From assembly GCA_949825025.1 (NCBI GenBank), contig OX463787.1, forward strand, positions 15,373,707 to 15,437,706: DNA of 64,000 bases, in the 5' to 3' direction. The stretch's first letter is position 1, and every line of letters starts with the position of its first letter. Positions 11,600 through 22,100 of the stretch are shown in pieces. A model generated the notes under the pieces. The model searched no databases and was not told where the DNA came from. It saw nothing but the letters and a program-made list of their open reading frames with translations. The translations under genes were made by a program, and so were the position numbers. The stretch is from Siphlonurus alternatus. Its lineage: Eukaryota; Arthropoda; Insecta; Ephemeroptera; Siphlonuridae.

Positions 11600-13664
11600 A
11601 TTATTTTCCAAGGAAATATTCATTGAAGAAGATTTAGTAGCCAGTTCAATAGAATCTTGACAACAAGCTGGTTCCAACTAAACCTTCTATACAATGAAAA
11701 ATTTATAGTGAAACCATCCCTAAAACTACTACTTTTTGTAAGAAAATCCCAGATGTGACTTTTTCCATTGTTGACTTATGTTCTCTCATAATATATTTTA
11801 AATTGTGTGTACAAATAATTTTATAACCAATTTAAGATCTTGGTTCCTGTTTATATGTATATATGTTTAAGTCAATATTTTATAAGATAAATAAATTATC
11901 CAAGGAAGAAATTGTGGTTTTTAAAATGTAAATATTTATTATGTAGTGAAAACTTGGTAAAATATGTCATGTACAATGTCTAAAAAAATAATATACTTTC
12001 TTGATTATTTATGTAAAATAATGATGTTATAGTTTTAAAATATTTCTATTTTTAAGGAATATTTTGAGAGAGTAAATTTTTATTGGGGATTTTTCCTGAT
12101 TTTTTTTGTAGAGTGATCAAAATTAAAATTAGTAAATTGTTCCTAAATTTATGTAAAGTGATATGGTTTAAGTCAAGAAATATTATTATTTATTTTATTT
12201 AATAAATTGTGTAAAGCTGTACAGATTCTAAAAATTAATTCCATTGATATTGGAATAAAGCAATGAATTTTATTTATTTTTGCTATATCACTTTATTAAT
12301 CGTCGCCCCAAAACATAAGTGTTATATGCATATAAAACCACAATGTTTTGTTGCAATTATAGACCGTATGCTTCATGTACTAATAAGGTCTATAATCACC
12401 TCAAAACTTCGTGGTTTATATGACACTTATATTCTGAGCCGACGTAATATTATAATAAGCTTTCAGAATACATAATATATATAACCATGTATTTTATTGT
12501 AATTTTTAGTTGTTAAAATAATAATTCTTCAAATTGAATATTGTTTTTTACATAACCATATAATTTTGGATACTTAATTGGATTATAATTATGATGATAA
12601 TTAATATTTCTTGACGTCAAAATATTCCTTTTTTTAAAATAATATAATTAAAATAATTATAATTCTTAGCATAGACGATAATATTAAAATTAATATTACA
12701 CAATCATATATATCAAGAACTACATTAAAATAAATGTAGATTTTTTATAATGCTGTAAAAATTACAAATATTTAATATTAAGATTTTTTGACATACATGT
12801 TATGTTTGCACTTAAGTGTGTATTTTATAGTGCATTTTTTTTTTCACCATATATTTTTTTGTATTCATAATTAACTTGTTATTATTTAAATTTATAACAA
12901 AAAAATAATGTGCCGATCTCTAAATTAATGTAATTAAATGTAATTCTTATGTACATTAGCTATATAGTCTTTAAAAATGAGTTAGCTAATTTAATGTGTA
13001 TTGCATTAGTTTAAAAAAGTCGCAAGAAATACTTACTGATTTAAATATTTTGTTCTAAAAGAAAATTTGAATTATTTTTAGAGAATTTGCCATATAAATT
13101 GAAGGGGGTTATATTTTGCTCAATGCTGGGCTTAATTTAGTTTTATTTTTAACCCCATGCAGTTAATGCCTTGAAAATCAATGATTCGGTCCCCTAAATA
13201 TCACCTTCTGAATTTTGTTGTCGCTTGCTGCAATTTTTTTTTGTTTGTTTTTTTCTTAATTTTTTAAGGGGTTATTATTATTTAAGCTCGGGAGGTAAGC
13301 CATAAAAAGTGGACTCATATATAGCTCATGTTATATTTTTATTTTTCAGAAACCAATTTGCCTATACATATAAAGATGCATTGAGGTACGTACTGTATAT
13401 AATTTTTAACCATTGCAAAATGACCATGCAGATGTGAATTTCCTGTTTTTTTTAACGATGTTGCAATTTTTCATTCTCCATAAATTGATATTGTGGTTTC
13501 AATTTTTTGTTGTCATTATTTGTTTACTTGGCCTAAAAATTTATGTAAAGCTCAAATGTTCAATAATTAGTTGAATAAAAATTAATAATGTATTAATTGT
13601 GCAATTATGATGAATATAATGCTGAAATTATAAAGAAATAAAGATAGTTCATTTTACACAATGC

Positions 13665-13665
<1 letters not shown>

Positions 13666-13695
<30 letters not shown>

Positions 13696-13724
13696 TCTAT
13701 TTATCTATTTATTTATTTATTTAT
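13666..13724 (+). repeat. (ATTT)n microsatellite
   Basis: Tandem TTTA units with two ATCT variants, upstream of RABL6. Confidence 0.9.
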
Positions 13725-13805
13725 AATAATCTTGGCTGGACATTATTGTGTAAAAATTTTGTGAAATAAAAAAAAAAAAAAATTCAAATGTCCCGCAAAT
13801 TACAT

Positions 13806-13832
13806 CACGTGATCGGACGTGATCGGACGTGA
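13806..13832 (+). promoter_or_regulatory. E-box plus tandem ACGTGAT motifs upstream of RABL6
   Basis: CACGTG (13806-13811) within ATCACGTGATCGG is followed by two further copies of GGACGTGAT at 10-bp spacing. It lies about 100 bp before the probable RABL6 first exon. CACGTG cores are bound by bHLH-Zip factors such as USF, Myc or MITF; binding here is inference. Confidence 0.45.
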
Positions 13833-13879
13833 TTTAAAAAATTTAAAAAAACACTGTCGACGTAAAAAATGAAACTTCT

Positions 13880-13934
13880 GACAGCTGTTCATAAAAATTT
13901 GTGATAAAAAAACACGAAAATTAGGTTTATTCGG
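13880..13934 (+). other. RABL6: Probable RABL6 non-coding first exon (end only)
   Basis: A good donor TTCGG|GTATGT at 13935 pairs with the acceptor CTACTTTCAG ending 14077, giving a 143-bp leader intron before the start-codon exon. The 5' end is not determined; 13880 is a guess. Confidence 0.35.
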
Positions 13935-14098
13935 GTATGTATCACATAATATTTAATAAATTAAAAATAAAAAAAACATTTTCAAATATTATTTAATTAA
14001 TTGCGTTAGATTTTATTGATATTTAAGTATTAATTCATAATTATTCATTCATCCTACTACTGACTTTCTACTTTCAGATGCAGTAGAAAAAAGACAAA

Positions 14099-14243
14099 AT
14101 GCTTTCTGCTTTTAAACGACTGACTGGGAAGAGTGATACCCCCAACAATGCAGCTGGATCTTCTAACAATGAGGTTCGACCGGGCCTACAGACAATGTCA
14201 AGCTCTCTACAGAAGAGATTTTCTCGGGGAGTGCAATATAACA
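14099..14243 (+). CDS. RABL6: RABL6 coding exon 1
   Basis: ATG at 14099 follows a UTR acceptor at 14077. It ends SRGVQYN with donor AACA|GTGAGT at 14244, splitting the next methionine codon (A|TG). Confidence 0.9.
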
Positions 14244-17200
14244 GTGAGTTTTCTTTGTTGTTGTTTTATTAAAATTTCAATGAGTCTACATATTATAGCC
14301 ATACAGCCAGCATTCAATTCATTGATAGAATACAAGCAGATTGAATGCACTCTGCAGCCGTCCTTCTTTATACAGACCCACGATCGAGCCGCCACTGTGT
14401 AGGGGTAACATTCGTGCTGTGCCATGATGTACCCTCTGGACAGCACGAACTTTCTTCCTGCTTTGTTTGTAGACGTTACCATGCAGTCTATTGAGGCATG
14501 CAATGGTAATCAAAAGCTCTTTTAATGTGAGTAGAATGAATGCTTGAGTCCTTGCATTTCTCTGTCTATTGCCATATGGAGTTGCAGCTCCAACAATTAA
14601 GTGAGGCAGTAGTAAAAAGATCGTGCTGTCCAGAGATGTAGGTACATACACTCCTAGCCTCTGAAAAGTTCCCTTCTGAAGCCTTGTTCATCACTATGCT
14701 CTGTGTTATTCTTGTGGGGTATGGTAATTAACAAGGCTACAGAAAGGAACTTTTCATTGGCGAGGAGTGTACAAAACAGACCTCTATCAGTTTTGTAACC
14801 ACCTCATGTTTTACAGTGAAAATAATCATCAAGGGGGACCGCAGTGTGGGCAAGACTTGTTTATTCCTGCGACTCCAGGGTCAGAAGTTCAAAGAAGAGT
14901 ACGTTCCCAGCGACGAGATTGCCGTCTCCAGCATCCAGTGGAGCTACAAGGCCACGGACGATGTTGTCAAAGTGGAGGTGAGTAGAATGAAATTGTTGGA
15001 AACTGCCCTTCTATTTACAATAACCCTGCGCTCAGGAGCTTTTCTTCCCTGAAAACTCTCTGCTTGGGAAAAAATTCCTCGGCGGGTTGAAAGAAAAAAT
15101 CTTAAACTTGACCCTCAGAAAAAGTACTGTACTCAAAATGTTGTGGACCAATCAGAATATAGTATTTTAACCTCCTGGGCATTGCTTAATGTTTATATAT
15201 TTTACTGAAAAGCAAACCATGCCCTGTAAGAATATCACAGGGCACGGTGAAACAAGGCTGCAAGTGGGAAATTTTCAAAGGTCAAAAGTACAGTTCAATT
15301 TTTTTTAGCTTTTCCATTTCATTTTTTTTTTTTTTAATTATTATTAAAATTTTCTTTATTTTACTAGCAGTGTCCTAATTTGTTACCAACCTCCTCAGGT
15401 CTGGGATGTGGTGGACAAAGGTCGGAAGCGTCGTCCCATCGACGGACTCAAGCTGGCCAACTGCGGGGAGGCGATGGAAGAGCCGGCGCTGGACGCAGAG
15501 TTCCTCGACGTCTACAAGGGGACGAACGGAGTGATCATCGTTATGGACATCACCAAGGCCTGGACCTTCGAGTACGTCCAGCGAGAACTGCCCAAGGTGA
15601 GGACTCAAATATAGAGATAGTCAGCTGTTTTTGTGGTGTTCCCCCCGTCCTGTCCAAACCTATGTAAAAAAAAAAAAAAGTTTTTTGGCATCAGTGCCTG
15701 TGTCAATTGGTCTTGCCTTCCACTAAGCAAATTATTTAGTATGGTGGCATTCTTATTTGTCATTTGAATAACATATGGAGGGACATTCACAAAGCACTTT
15801 AACCCCTACTTTAGCCTCAATTTTTATCCCTGGTGCTAAACCATGTTAATATCATAGTTTAGCACCATGTTTAGCACCAGGGATAAAAATTGAGGCTAAA
15901 GTGAGGGTTAAAGTGTTTTGTAAATATCCCCCATGGTGGCTACAGTACCGTACCATACTTTTTGCGGTGTAGAAGGCAAGAACAAGAGTGTTGTTAAATA
16001 AGATTTAAAAAAGAAAATAAGTTTCTTCAGATACTCAGTACCTTAATTGTCAGGTTCCCAGCAACATTCCGGTGCTGGTGCTCGCGAACCACTGCGACAT
16101 GAACCACCACAGAACGGTGACCTCCGACCATGTCACATACTTCATAGAGAGCCTCGAGAGACTGGCCCCCGTCAGATACACCGAGGGCTCCATGAGGAAT
16201 GGATTTGGACTAAGGTATGTGTAAGACAAGGATATTCAGTAAACTTGTTGTTAGGTAAAAAGATTTTGAATAAAGGAGATTGCAGTCCCATAAAAATTAA
16301 TTAGCATTGTGTGTTATAGGAAAAACTTGATATAAGATACCAGTAATACTGTACTAGATATAAAGTAAGGCTAATTTCCTGGATTCCATAAAATACTACT
16401 CTTTTCCTATCCTAGTAACCTTATGATCCAGTCTCTTTTTCTCTAAAGGTCCTGAGATGTATGTGCTGTGACCTCTCCATGACCTCTCCATGTCTATAGA
16501 TTCTACTTCTGTAGTAAACATACGGGAAATTAATTTAATAAAAAAGAGGATGGGGTATTGTTGGTGCTGCTTCATATCTTTAGTGGCTATTAATCTTGCC
16601 AGCTTCAATATTTTATTTATTATTTCACCCAAGGTACACACAGTATTACAAGAAAACAGGGTGGGGGTAGCAAGCAAGGCACTAAAAGTACCATATCATA
16701 AAGTGGCTGCTAACCTGCAAATATTACAACTAATGCTATAACAAAGAGCTAAAGTAAAAAACTACTAACTAACTATTAGTTAGTTATATTTGTGTGTATA
16801 ACGTCCCTCGTCCGGAATAATGAGCTATCTTCTCATCATGATTTTGTTGCAATAATGAGCTGTCTTTTTACAGGTGAGCGCAATTATGAGCTTTATATCG
16901 GTATAAAATAAAGTTCATAATTGCGCTCACCTGAAAGAGCAGATATAACTCATAACTCATTATTGCAACAGGATCGTGGTAGGCAGATAGCTCATTATTC
17001 CGGACGAGGGTTGATATGCAAACAACAGAAATATAGAAAAAAAAGTTAGTACAACAATTCTCAAGATTTTTACTTTTTTTTTTTTTATTTAGAAAAGGTT
17101 CATCTCATTGTCATTTAAAATACTGCTTTATTAGGTTGAAATATGTTCAATATAATGCCATTTACACTCTTTATACAGTAATAATATTGGTAGGATGTAG

Positions 17201-20200
17201 CAATAAGTCAAACCTTTAAGTAAAACTAATTCCCTATGTTTCGCAGGTACCTGCACAAGTTCCTGAACGTTCCGTTCCTACAGCTTCAGCGAGAGACGTT
17301 ATTGGCCCAGCTGACGACCAATGAGGAGGAGTCTCAGCTGACTCTGCAGGAATTGGATCTGTTCCAAGAACGAGACGAGGCCAGCTATGATAAGTGAGTC
17401 TATGATCTGTTGATAAACATTCCTTTTATAGGAAATTTATTTAATTGCCTTGGACATCAACGACCATAGTGATAATGCTGCTGGCTTACCCCGCAAGGGA
17501 TATGGTGTCATGTCATGAATGAATGAATATTTTACATGCAGTATCTTATATAGCTCAACACATTAACTAGTGCATTAAGATAGTTATTGAAGCTGTATTC
17601 ACCACTTGAAAAAAATAACGTTTTTGTTGTTTTAAAAACTCTGTCAGATTTTATACATAATGTAGATAGGGTATACTTTAAAATCTTTTTATATTATAAT
17701 GCTTTATGCTGTAGTTCTATAATGTATTAATGTAAGTGGCACTACACTATCAAATGATAATTATATAAAATCATATCATGGAACTTATTTTACTTATACA
17801 GATGAGTTATCTGATTTTTAATTCATAGATTGATTGTAAATTTTTGGATAAAAGTAATAACATTGCAAATTGCAAGTATTTTATAATCTCTCTTTGGACT
17901 CTTAAGGTAGAGATAATACGGATCAGCTGGCCCAATGCTAAAAAAATTCCCATTCATAAAAATTATGAAAAAAAAATTAAAATGTTCTCCTCTACATCCC
18001 CTATCAGTAGCTAAAATATCAGGTATACAAAAACGAGCTAGTTTTCGAGTAATTAATTTTTATAAAGTTCTCTAATTTAACGTGGAGAAATGGAACTTCC
18101 ATGTTAAATTAGCAACTTCAAAAAATGAATAACTCGAAAACTAGATTGTATTTGTATACCTGATATTTTACCTACTGATAGGGGATGTAGAGGAGAACAT
18201 TTTAAATTTTTTTCATTGGGATTTTTTAGCATTGGGCCAGCTGATCCGTATTATCTCTACCTTAATATGACTTCTAATTCTCTTCTTTCTCCTCCAGATA
18301 CCTTGAGCATCTGACCAGCAAACGTCGTATAGCCGCAGAGTCCACTGGAGTGTTTGGCATGCTTCAGCCAATGGCAACGCAGCCTCCTCCCACCTCCGCT
18401 CTCGACCAATCAGCTCTCAAGAAAAGCATGTCCATGCCTGCCCAGATGTCCTCGGTGGCCCCTCCACTCCCCACCCCCTCCACTGCGGCACTTCCCCCCA
18501 CCCTTGAGACTGTACCTGTGGCACCTGTCGTCACGTCCAAACCTGTCAGTCCCGTCAAGGTGCCAGTAAAACCAAAAGAGAAAGAAATAGGTGAGCTTAA
18601 TTAAATAATGCAGCTTGGGATTATAAATTAAAATGTATACATTGTAAATAATTTATTATTATTATTATTTAAGAAGAGAACAACAGTTCAAATAATACAG
18701 TACTGTATTTTGAAAATATGACGGGTTTTGATATTAAATTCAAAAGTTTTTGTTTATTTTTATACCATTGAAAATTATTTTTATGTTTTCTGCTCATACA
18801 GTAGTATTTCATGTAATAGTCAATGCATCAAATATAAATTTGCTCTCGGAACACCACATTGATTCCCTATACATCATCTTTTTATTTCCAGCATCTGTCA
18901 CCGAGGCTCTTTCTCTCAGCAACCTCCAAGACTCCTCTGTGGTTAGCGTTGAAGAGTTTGTACCAGACGGAGGCGGGCTGGACCATTCTTTCCTGGAGGA
19001 GCCAATCACAGCGCAGCAGACAGCAAGCCAGCCAATCCGAGTAGAGGAGGACTCGGAGAGGTACGTTATCATGTCTCAAAATGTTAGATTTGTTCTCCAC
19101 TTCTCTTCAATGATTTTGTACCGGAAGATGGTCTAGGACTTTGAATTCAGGAACACAATAATTTTCGTTGATCCAAATGAGCCACGAGAGCATCAAAGAT
19201 CTGAAGCTAAAATGGTACCCTTAATAGTTAGGATAGCCAATCAAATGTGTTTACCAAAGTCAGCATAGTGGCATACTAGGTATCCTAAATGGCATCATCT
19301 TAGCGTTAAAAGCGAACGGTTCTCAACTTTTTAGTGTACAATTTTGTACCCTCCGTTGTCAATTAAAATTTTGCTGAAAAATGTAAGGTGGTTTTCACAG
19401 AGGAATTAGTTATTCTAGGAAATAAAGGATTGAAAGGAAAAAGATAGGGAAGATCATCCTTTGGGTTTCCATACTCTTTTGGCATTATAAGTAAGAAATG
19501 AGGGTGAAAAAAAAAAATCACATATTGAATCTTTAAAGCAAGGAATTTTCACCACGTTTTTACTTGCAGTGAGCCTGAGAGCCAGAACCCCCTGGTGGCA
19601 GGATTCCAAGACGACGTGGACCCTGACGACTTCGCCACGCCTCTCCCCGCCCTGAGCTCTACCCTGACTAGCCACGTCAAGATTAGGGAGTCTCCACCGT
19701 CAAGTCTGAGCAGTATAGAGGACCTCAGGTTTGTTTAAATGGGAGTCTGGGTTTTAATATTTTCTAAAACCTCACTATAAATATACAGTACTATAAAAAT
19801 ATTTCTGACAACAGTGGGTGTCACATTTAACAGGGTTATAGTCGTGTTTGTAACGCTCTCAGTCATTGGTAGTCGGTTTGTAACGAAGGACATCACTGGC
19901 CGAGCCGAATGACTCCCGAGCGCTTCCGACCATGACCAAGTTAAATGTGACACCCACTGTAGTGTATCATATTTGTGAAATATTCTATGGGAATTGCAAT
20001 GGTCCAAAAGGATTATGTAAAAGTTATGATTTTACTAAAATAAGGGAGTCAATGGGTCAATGCACCTTGTTCGTACTCATATGTAACATTTTAGTTTTTT
20101 TTTTTTTTTTTTTTTTAATTTGAAGCAGCATGAATTTTTTTTTTAAGTTTTCTGTTATTGTTGATATATTAAATACAGTATAAGTCTTGCATATTTCACT

Positions 20201-21501
20201 ATATTTTTGGTCTAGATTCTATTTCAGAGCAGAAATTTTTTCTTCCTTTAATGTGAAAACACACACTTCCATTGTTCTTTTTTACATTGCATGGGCTAAT
20301 GTACTTAAATTTATAAGCCGTCTCAAAATGCAAGTCGCGTAAATACAAAAATTGTTAAGTACAAGTCTGATTCTTATCTCAGTTTATCTCAAAGGTCAAA
20401 ATTTTTACTAAAAATTTGGGTAAAAATTTTGTACTTGCTCGACTTGCATTCTGCGATGATTATTTAGACTGCTCCATTTATTTATGTAGCTACTTACATT
20501 AAAAAAAAATGTACTGCATAATCAGGATATTCTTCCTGTTTCACTCCTTAGCTGTAAAATAGATCATATTATCAACTTGAGATCCCTCTTGTGAGTTTGA
20601 CTGACACTTTCAATTCCTGACAGTGAGCTGAAGGAGGGGAAGGCCCCCGACATCCTCTCTGATTGGCTACTTCCTGACAAGACTCGTCGCAGCAGTCCGG
20701 AGGGGAGGGAGGAAGGAGAGGGGGAAGTCTCGGACCTCTCCACTAACATTCCGAGGATCGTGGAGCCCGAGACCTCGTCGGAGCCAAGAAAGAAGAAGTC
20801 AAGCAAGGAGAAGGTGAGAACTTTAAATTGATAAAAAGTAGAGGTGACTGGGGTTTTCCACGGTTCCCTCAGTCTCACCTCAGTGAATGCTTGGACATGT
20901 AACAGGCCGTGGCCACCATCCATTCCCTCCCTTATCTCTACCTATTACCCTGCCTCGAACTCCAAGCTCATAGGGGTGTATCCGTATAAAAAAATAAATA
21001 AAATAAAAGTAGTTTACAATGGACACACTGTACAGTAAAGAATAATTTCGGTTACTGGTCATAGAATATGAGGTCGTAAAATAGCATTTTTAATTGAGAA
21101 ACAGATGTTCTCTCTTAAAAAAAAATAATATGGTTTTGAGAATTCAAACAGACATATTGTGTAACCTTTCTATAGCATTGAATGCATTTTTTTCTGCTTT
21201 AACTGAGTATTTACTGTCCATCATTATTCATTCATTCATTCATTCATTCATTCATTCATTCATTCATTCATTCATTCATTCATTCATTCATTCATTCATT
21301 CATTCATTCATTCATTCATTCATTCATTCATTCATTCGTTTATTTATTTGTTTATTTATTTATGTTTACTAACATTTTTAAAATTGTGATGCTGAGATTT
21401 CATATAGTTGTGTAAATATTTACCATAACACATAATAAATGACTGCATAATTATGACATAATATTCAGCATTTTGCATTTTGATTTTAAGGGTAGTTAAA
21501 G

Positions 21502-21533
<32 letters not shown>

Positions 21534-21774
21534 CTCAAGGTCCTCAAACCTAATATATGAAGTATACAAATGAATGTAGGTTCTCTGTTGAAACCTTTTC
21601 ACTTTTATATGTTTACCATTCTTGTTATGTCCACAGAAGGAGAAAAGCTCTGACAAAAAGAAGACTCCTAAAGAGAAGAAGAAGCGACGGCCCAAACGTG
21701 AGAGGGACGAACTTGAAGACTTCCTCAACGGCTCCGGACCGACGCCGGTCGAGGAGGCTTATGAGGCTCTCTAG
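14099..21774 (+). CDS. RABL6: RABL6, Rab-like GTPase 6 (complete, 10 coding exons)
   Basis: Exons 14099-14243, 14817-14977, 15399-15596, 16054-16214, 17247-17393, 18298-18590, 18892-19060, 19570-19728, 20624-20813 and 21637-21774 form one frame of 1761 nt (586 residues). Seen: N-terminus MLSAFKRLTGK; P-loop GDRSVGKT (55-62); a G3-like VWDVVDKG (103-110) in place of the canonical DxxGQ; a G4 variant NHCD (180-183) in place of NKxD. Then come YLHKFLNVPFLQLQRETLL, a Pro/Ser/Thr-rich linker, the acidic MVAGFQDDVD-type segment (LVAGFQDDVDPDD), and a Lys-rich tail ending YEAL. The vertebrate protein is longer (~730 residues) and binds GTP, affecting cell-cycle control. The degenerate G motifs are typical of the family. 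Start chosen because the first in-frame ATG matches the family N-terminus. Confidence 0.94.
14431..14638. mobile_element. TIR element in RABL6 intron 1
   Basis: CTCTGGACAGCACGA at 14434-14448 is exactly inverted at 14621-14635 (TCGTGCTGTCCAGAG). The enclosed ~170 bp is non-coding and GC-richer than the intron. Confidence 0.55.
14647..14771. mobile_element. MITE family P4, copy 1 (RABL6 intron 1)
   Basis: TACACTCCTAGCC at the left, GGCGAGGAGTGTA at the right; the interior has CCTTGTTCATCACTATG and ATGGTAATTAACAAGGCT. The same internal strings occur at 21921-22016 and 50232-50344. Confidence 0.6.
14817..14977 (+). CDS. RABL6: RABL6 exon 2 with P-loop
   Basis: Acceptor GTTTTACAG before 14817, donor GTGGAG|GTGAGT at 14978. 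It encodes MKIIIKGDRSVGKTCLFLRL, with the GxxxxGKT nucleotide-binding loop. Confidence 0.93.
15399..15596 (+). CDS. RABL6: RABL6 exon 3
   Basis: Acceptor CTCCTCAG before 15399, donor CCCAAG|GTGAGG at 15597. It encodes VWDVVDKGRKRRP and EFLDVYKGTNGVIIVMDITK, the switch-region and beta-strand segments of the GTPase-like fold. Confidence 0.93.
15775..15935. mobile_element. TIR element in RABL6 intron 3 (long hairpin)
   Basis: About 70-bp arms: AAAGCACTTTAACCCC and TAGCCTCAATTTTTATCCCT on the left; AGGGATAAAAATTGAGGCTA and GGGTTAAAGTGTTTT on the right. The spacer is only ~15 bp. Non-coding, one copy seen. Confidence 0.75.
16054..16214 (+). CDS. RABL6: RABL6 exon 4 with G4-like motif
   Basis: Acceptor AATTGTCAG before 16054, donor CTAAG|GTATGT at 16215. 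It encodes IPVLVLANHCDMNHHR; NHCD stands at the NKxD position. Confidence 0.92.
16804..17010. mobile_element. MITE family P3 (RABL6 intron 4)
   Basis: Termini CCCTCGTCCGGAATAATGAG and CTCATTATTCCGGACGAGGG are exact inverses. A second inner stem GGTGAGCGCAATTATGA is inverted as CATAATTGCGCTCACC. GCAATAATGAGCT repeats within each arm. A short derivative is at 22337-22403 and a fragment near 6097-6150. Confidence 0.8.
17247..17393 (+). CDS. RABL6: RABL6 exon 5
   Basis: Acceptor TGTTTCGCAG before 17247, donor GATAA|GTGAGT at 17394. It encodes YLHKFLNVPFLQLQRETLL, the strongly conserved block after the GTPase domain. Confidence 0.93.
17449..17526 (+). repeat. SINE-like repeat, copy 2
   Basis: Matches 8488-8574 over TTGGACATCAACGACCA and GCTGCTGGCTTACCCCGCAA, ending TCATGAATGAATGAAT. 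It is truncated on its 5' side. Confidence 0.6.
17902..18265. mobile_element. MITE family P2 (TTAA-flanked), copy 1
   Basis: TTAA at both ends. Termini TTAAGGTAGAGATAATACGG and the inverse ending TATTATCTCTACCTTAA. Inner arms carry AATGTTCTCCTCTACATCCC, AAATATCAGGTATACAAA and their inverses, with a ~20-bp centre. It ends 32 bp before RABL6 exon 6. Confidence 0.85.
18298..18590 (+). CDS. RABL6: RABL6 exon 6, Pro/Ser/Thr-rich linker
   Basis: Acceptor CTCCTCCAG before 18298, donor GAAATAG|GTGAGC at 18591. It begins YLEHLTSKRR, then becomes rich in P, S, T and V (VAPPLPTPSTAALPPTLE), a low-complexity linker poorly conserved in the family. Confidence 0.9.
18892..19060 (+). CDS. RABL6: RABL6 exon 7
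   Basis: Acceptor TATTTCCAG before 18892, donor GAGAG|GTACGT at 19061. It encodes VEEFVPDGGGLDHSFLEE, matching the conserved VEDFVPDD-type motif. Confidence 0.92.
19570..19728 (+). CDS. RABL6: RABL6 exon 8
   Basis: Acceptor TACTTGCAG before 19570, donor CTCAG|GTTTGT at 19729. It encodes NPLVAGFQDDVDPDDF, the signature acidic block of RABL6. Confidence 0.92.
19811..19960. mobile_element. MITE with ACAGTGGGTGTCAC termini (RABL6 intron 8)
   Basis: ACAGTGGGTGTCACATTTAA and its exact inverse TTAAATGTGACACCCACTGT bound a 150-bp element; the repeat is 21 bp. The right side is flanked by TA-like sequence (ACTGTAGTG). CAGTGG-type ends suggest a Tc1/mariner relative, by analogy only. Confidence 0.75.
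20624..20813 (+). CDS. RABL6: RABL6 exon 9
   Basis: Acceptor CCTGACAG before 20624, donor GAGAAG|GTGAGA at 20814. Acidic then basic: GREEGEGEVSDLST to EPRKKKSSKEK. Confidence 0.88.
20838..20992 (+). mobile_element. 5S-SINE family body fragment, plus orientation
   Basis: GGGGTTTTCCACGGTTCCCT, CAGTCTCACCTCAGTGAATG, AGCTCATAGGGGTGTATCC and an A-rich AAATAAA tail match the reverse complement of 39255-39440 and the copy at 62320-62483. The 5S-like head is absent. Confidence 0.7.
21224..21337 (+). repeat. (ATTC)n microsatellite in RABL6 intron 9
   Basis: About 28 tandem ATTC units, nearly uninterrupted, degrading to TTTA units after 21337. It could be the tail of a minus-strand retroposon with a GAAT tail, but no body is seen beside it. 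Confidence 0.95.
21637..21774 (+). CDS. RABL6: RABL6 last coding exon
   Basis: Acceptor TGTCCACAG before 21637; stop TAG at 21772-21774. Lys/Arg-rich (KEKKKRRPKRERDELEDFL), a likely nuclear-localisation-type tail, then EEAYEAL at the C-terminus, like the family's terminal DYEEL. Confidence 0.92.
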   Translation, partial: KEKSSDKKKTPKEKKKRRPKRERDELEDFLNGSGPTPVEEAYEAL

Positions 21775-21920
21775 TTCTTGTGACGGTCTTATCAGTCGTA
21801 TTTATTCCGAACCAGAGTGTACCATCAGACAGAATTTTCAAGCTTTCTTTTTATCTGGTAAAAAGCTTTATTACACCTTCAATATTTACCTTATTAACTA
21901 TAATACTTCACAAAAGAAGG

Positions 21921-22016
21921 TACAGTTGTCACCTTGGAATAGTTCCCTTTGTGGCCATACAGGGCATGGTGATTAACAAGGCTGAAAATGGGAAATTTTC
22001 CAAGGCAACAAGTGTA
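21921..22016. mobile_element. MITE family P4, copy 2 (RABL6 3' region)
   Basis: Termini TACAGTTGTCACCTTGGAA and CCAAGGCAACAAGTGTA; interior GATTAACAAGGCTGAAAATG. It lies between the stop codon and the candidate poly(A) signal, so would be in the 3' UTR. Confidence 0.65.
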
Positions 22017-22094
22017 TATTTTTAAAGTAACTGATGAACTTCAGCTTTAAAACTAGAACTTATATATATTTTTTAAAACATTTATGAAGCAAAG

Positions 22095-22100
22095 AATAAA
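22095..22100 (+). promoter_or_regulatory. RABL6: Candidate RABL6 poly(A) signal
   Basis: AATAAA, the first after the RABL6 stop codon (about 320 bp downstream). AT-rich surroundings make chance occurrence possible. Confidence 0.4.

Larger units (their letters stand above)
8868..14077. other. Intergenic region between CMTR1 and RABL6
   Basis: AT-rich DNA with no coding exon that I can support. It holds P1 copies c and d, a 36-bp-TIR element (9422-9710), an (ATTT)n tract (13666-13724) and, near 13.8 kb, the probable RABL6 promoter. AATAAA near 12251 could be a distal CMTR1 poly(A) signal, but nothing else supports it. Confidence 0.6.
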
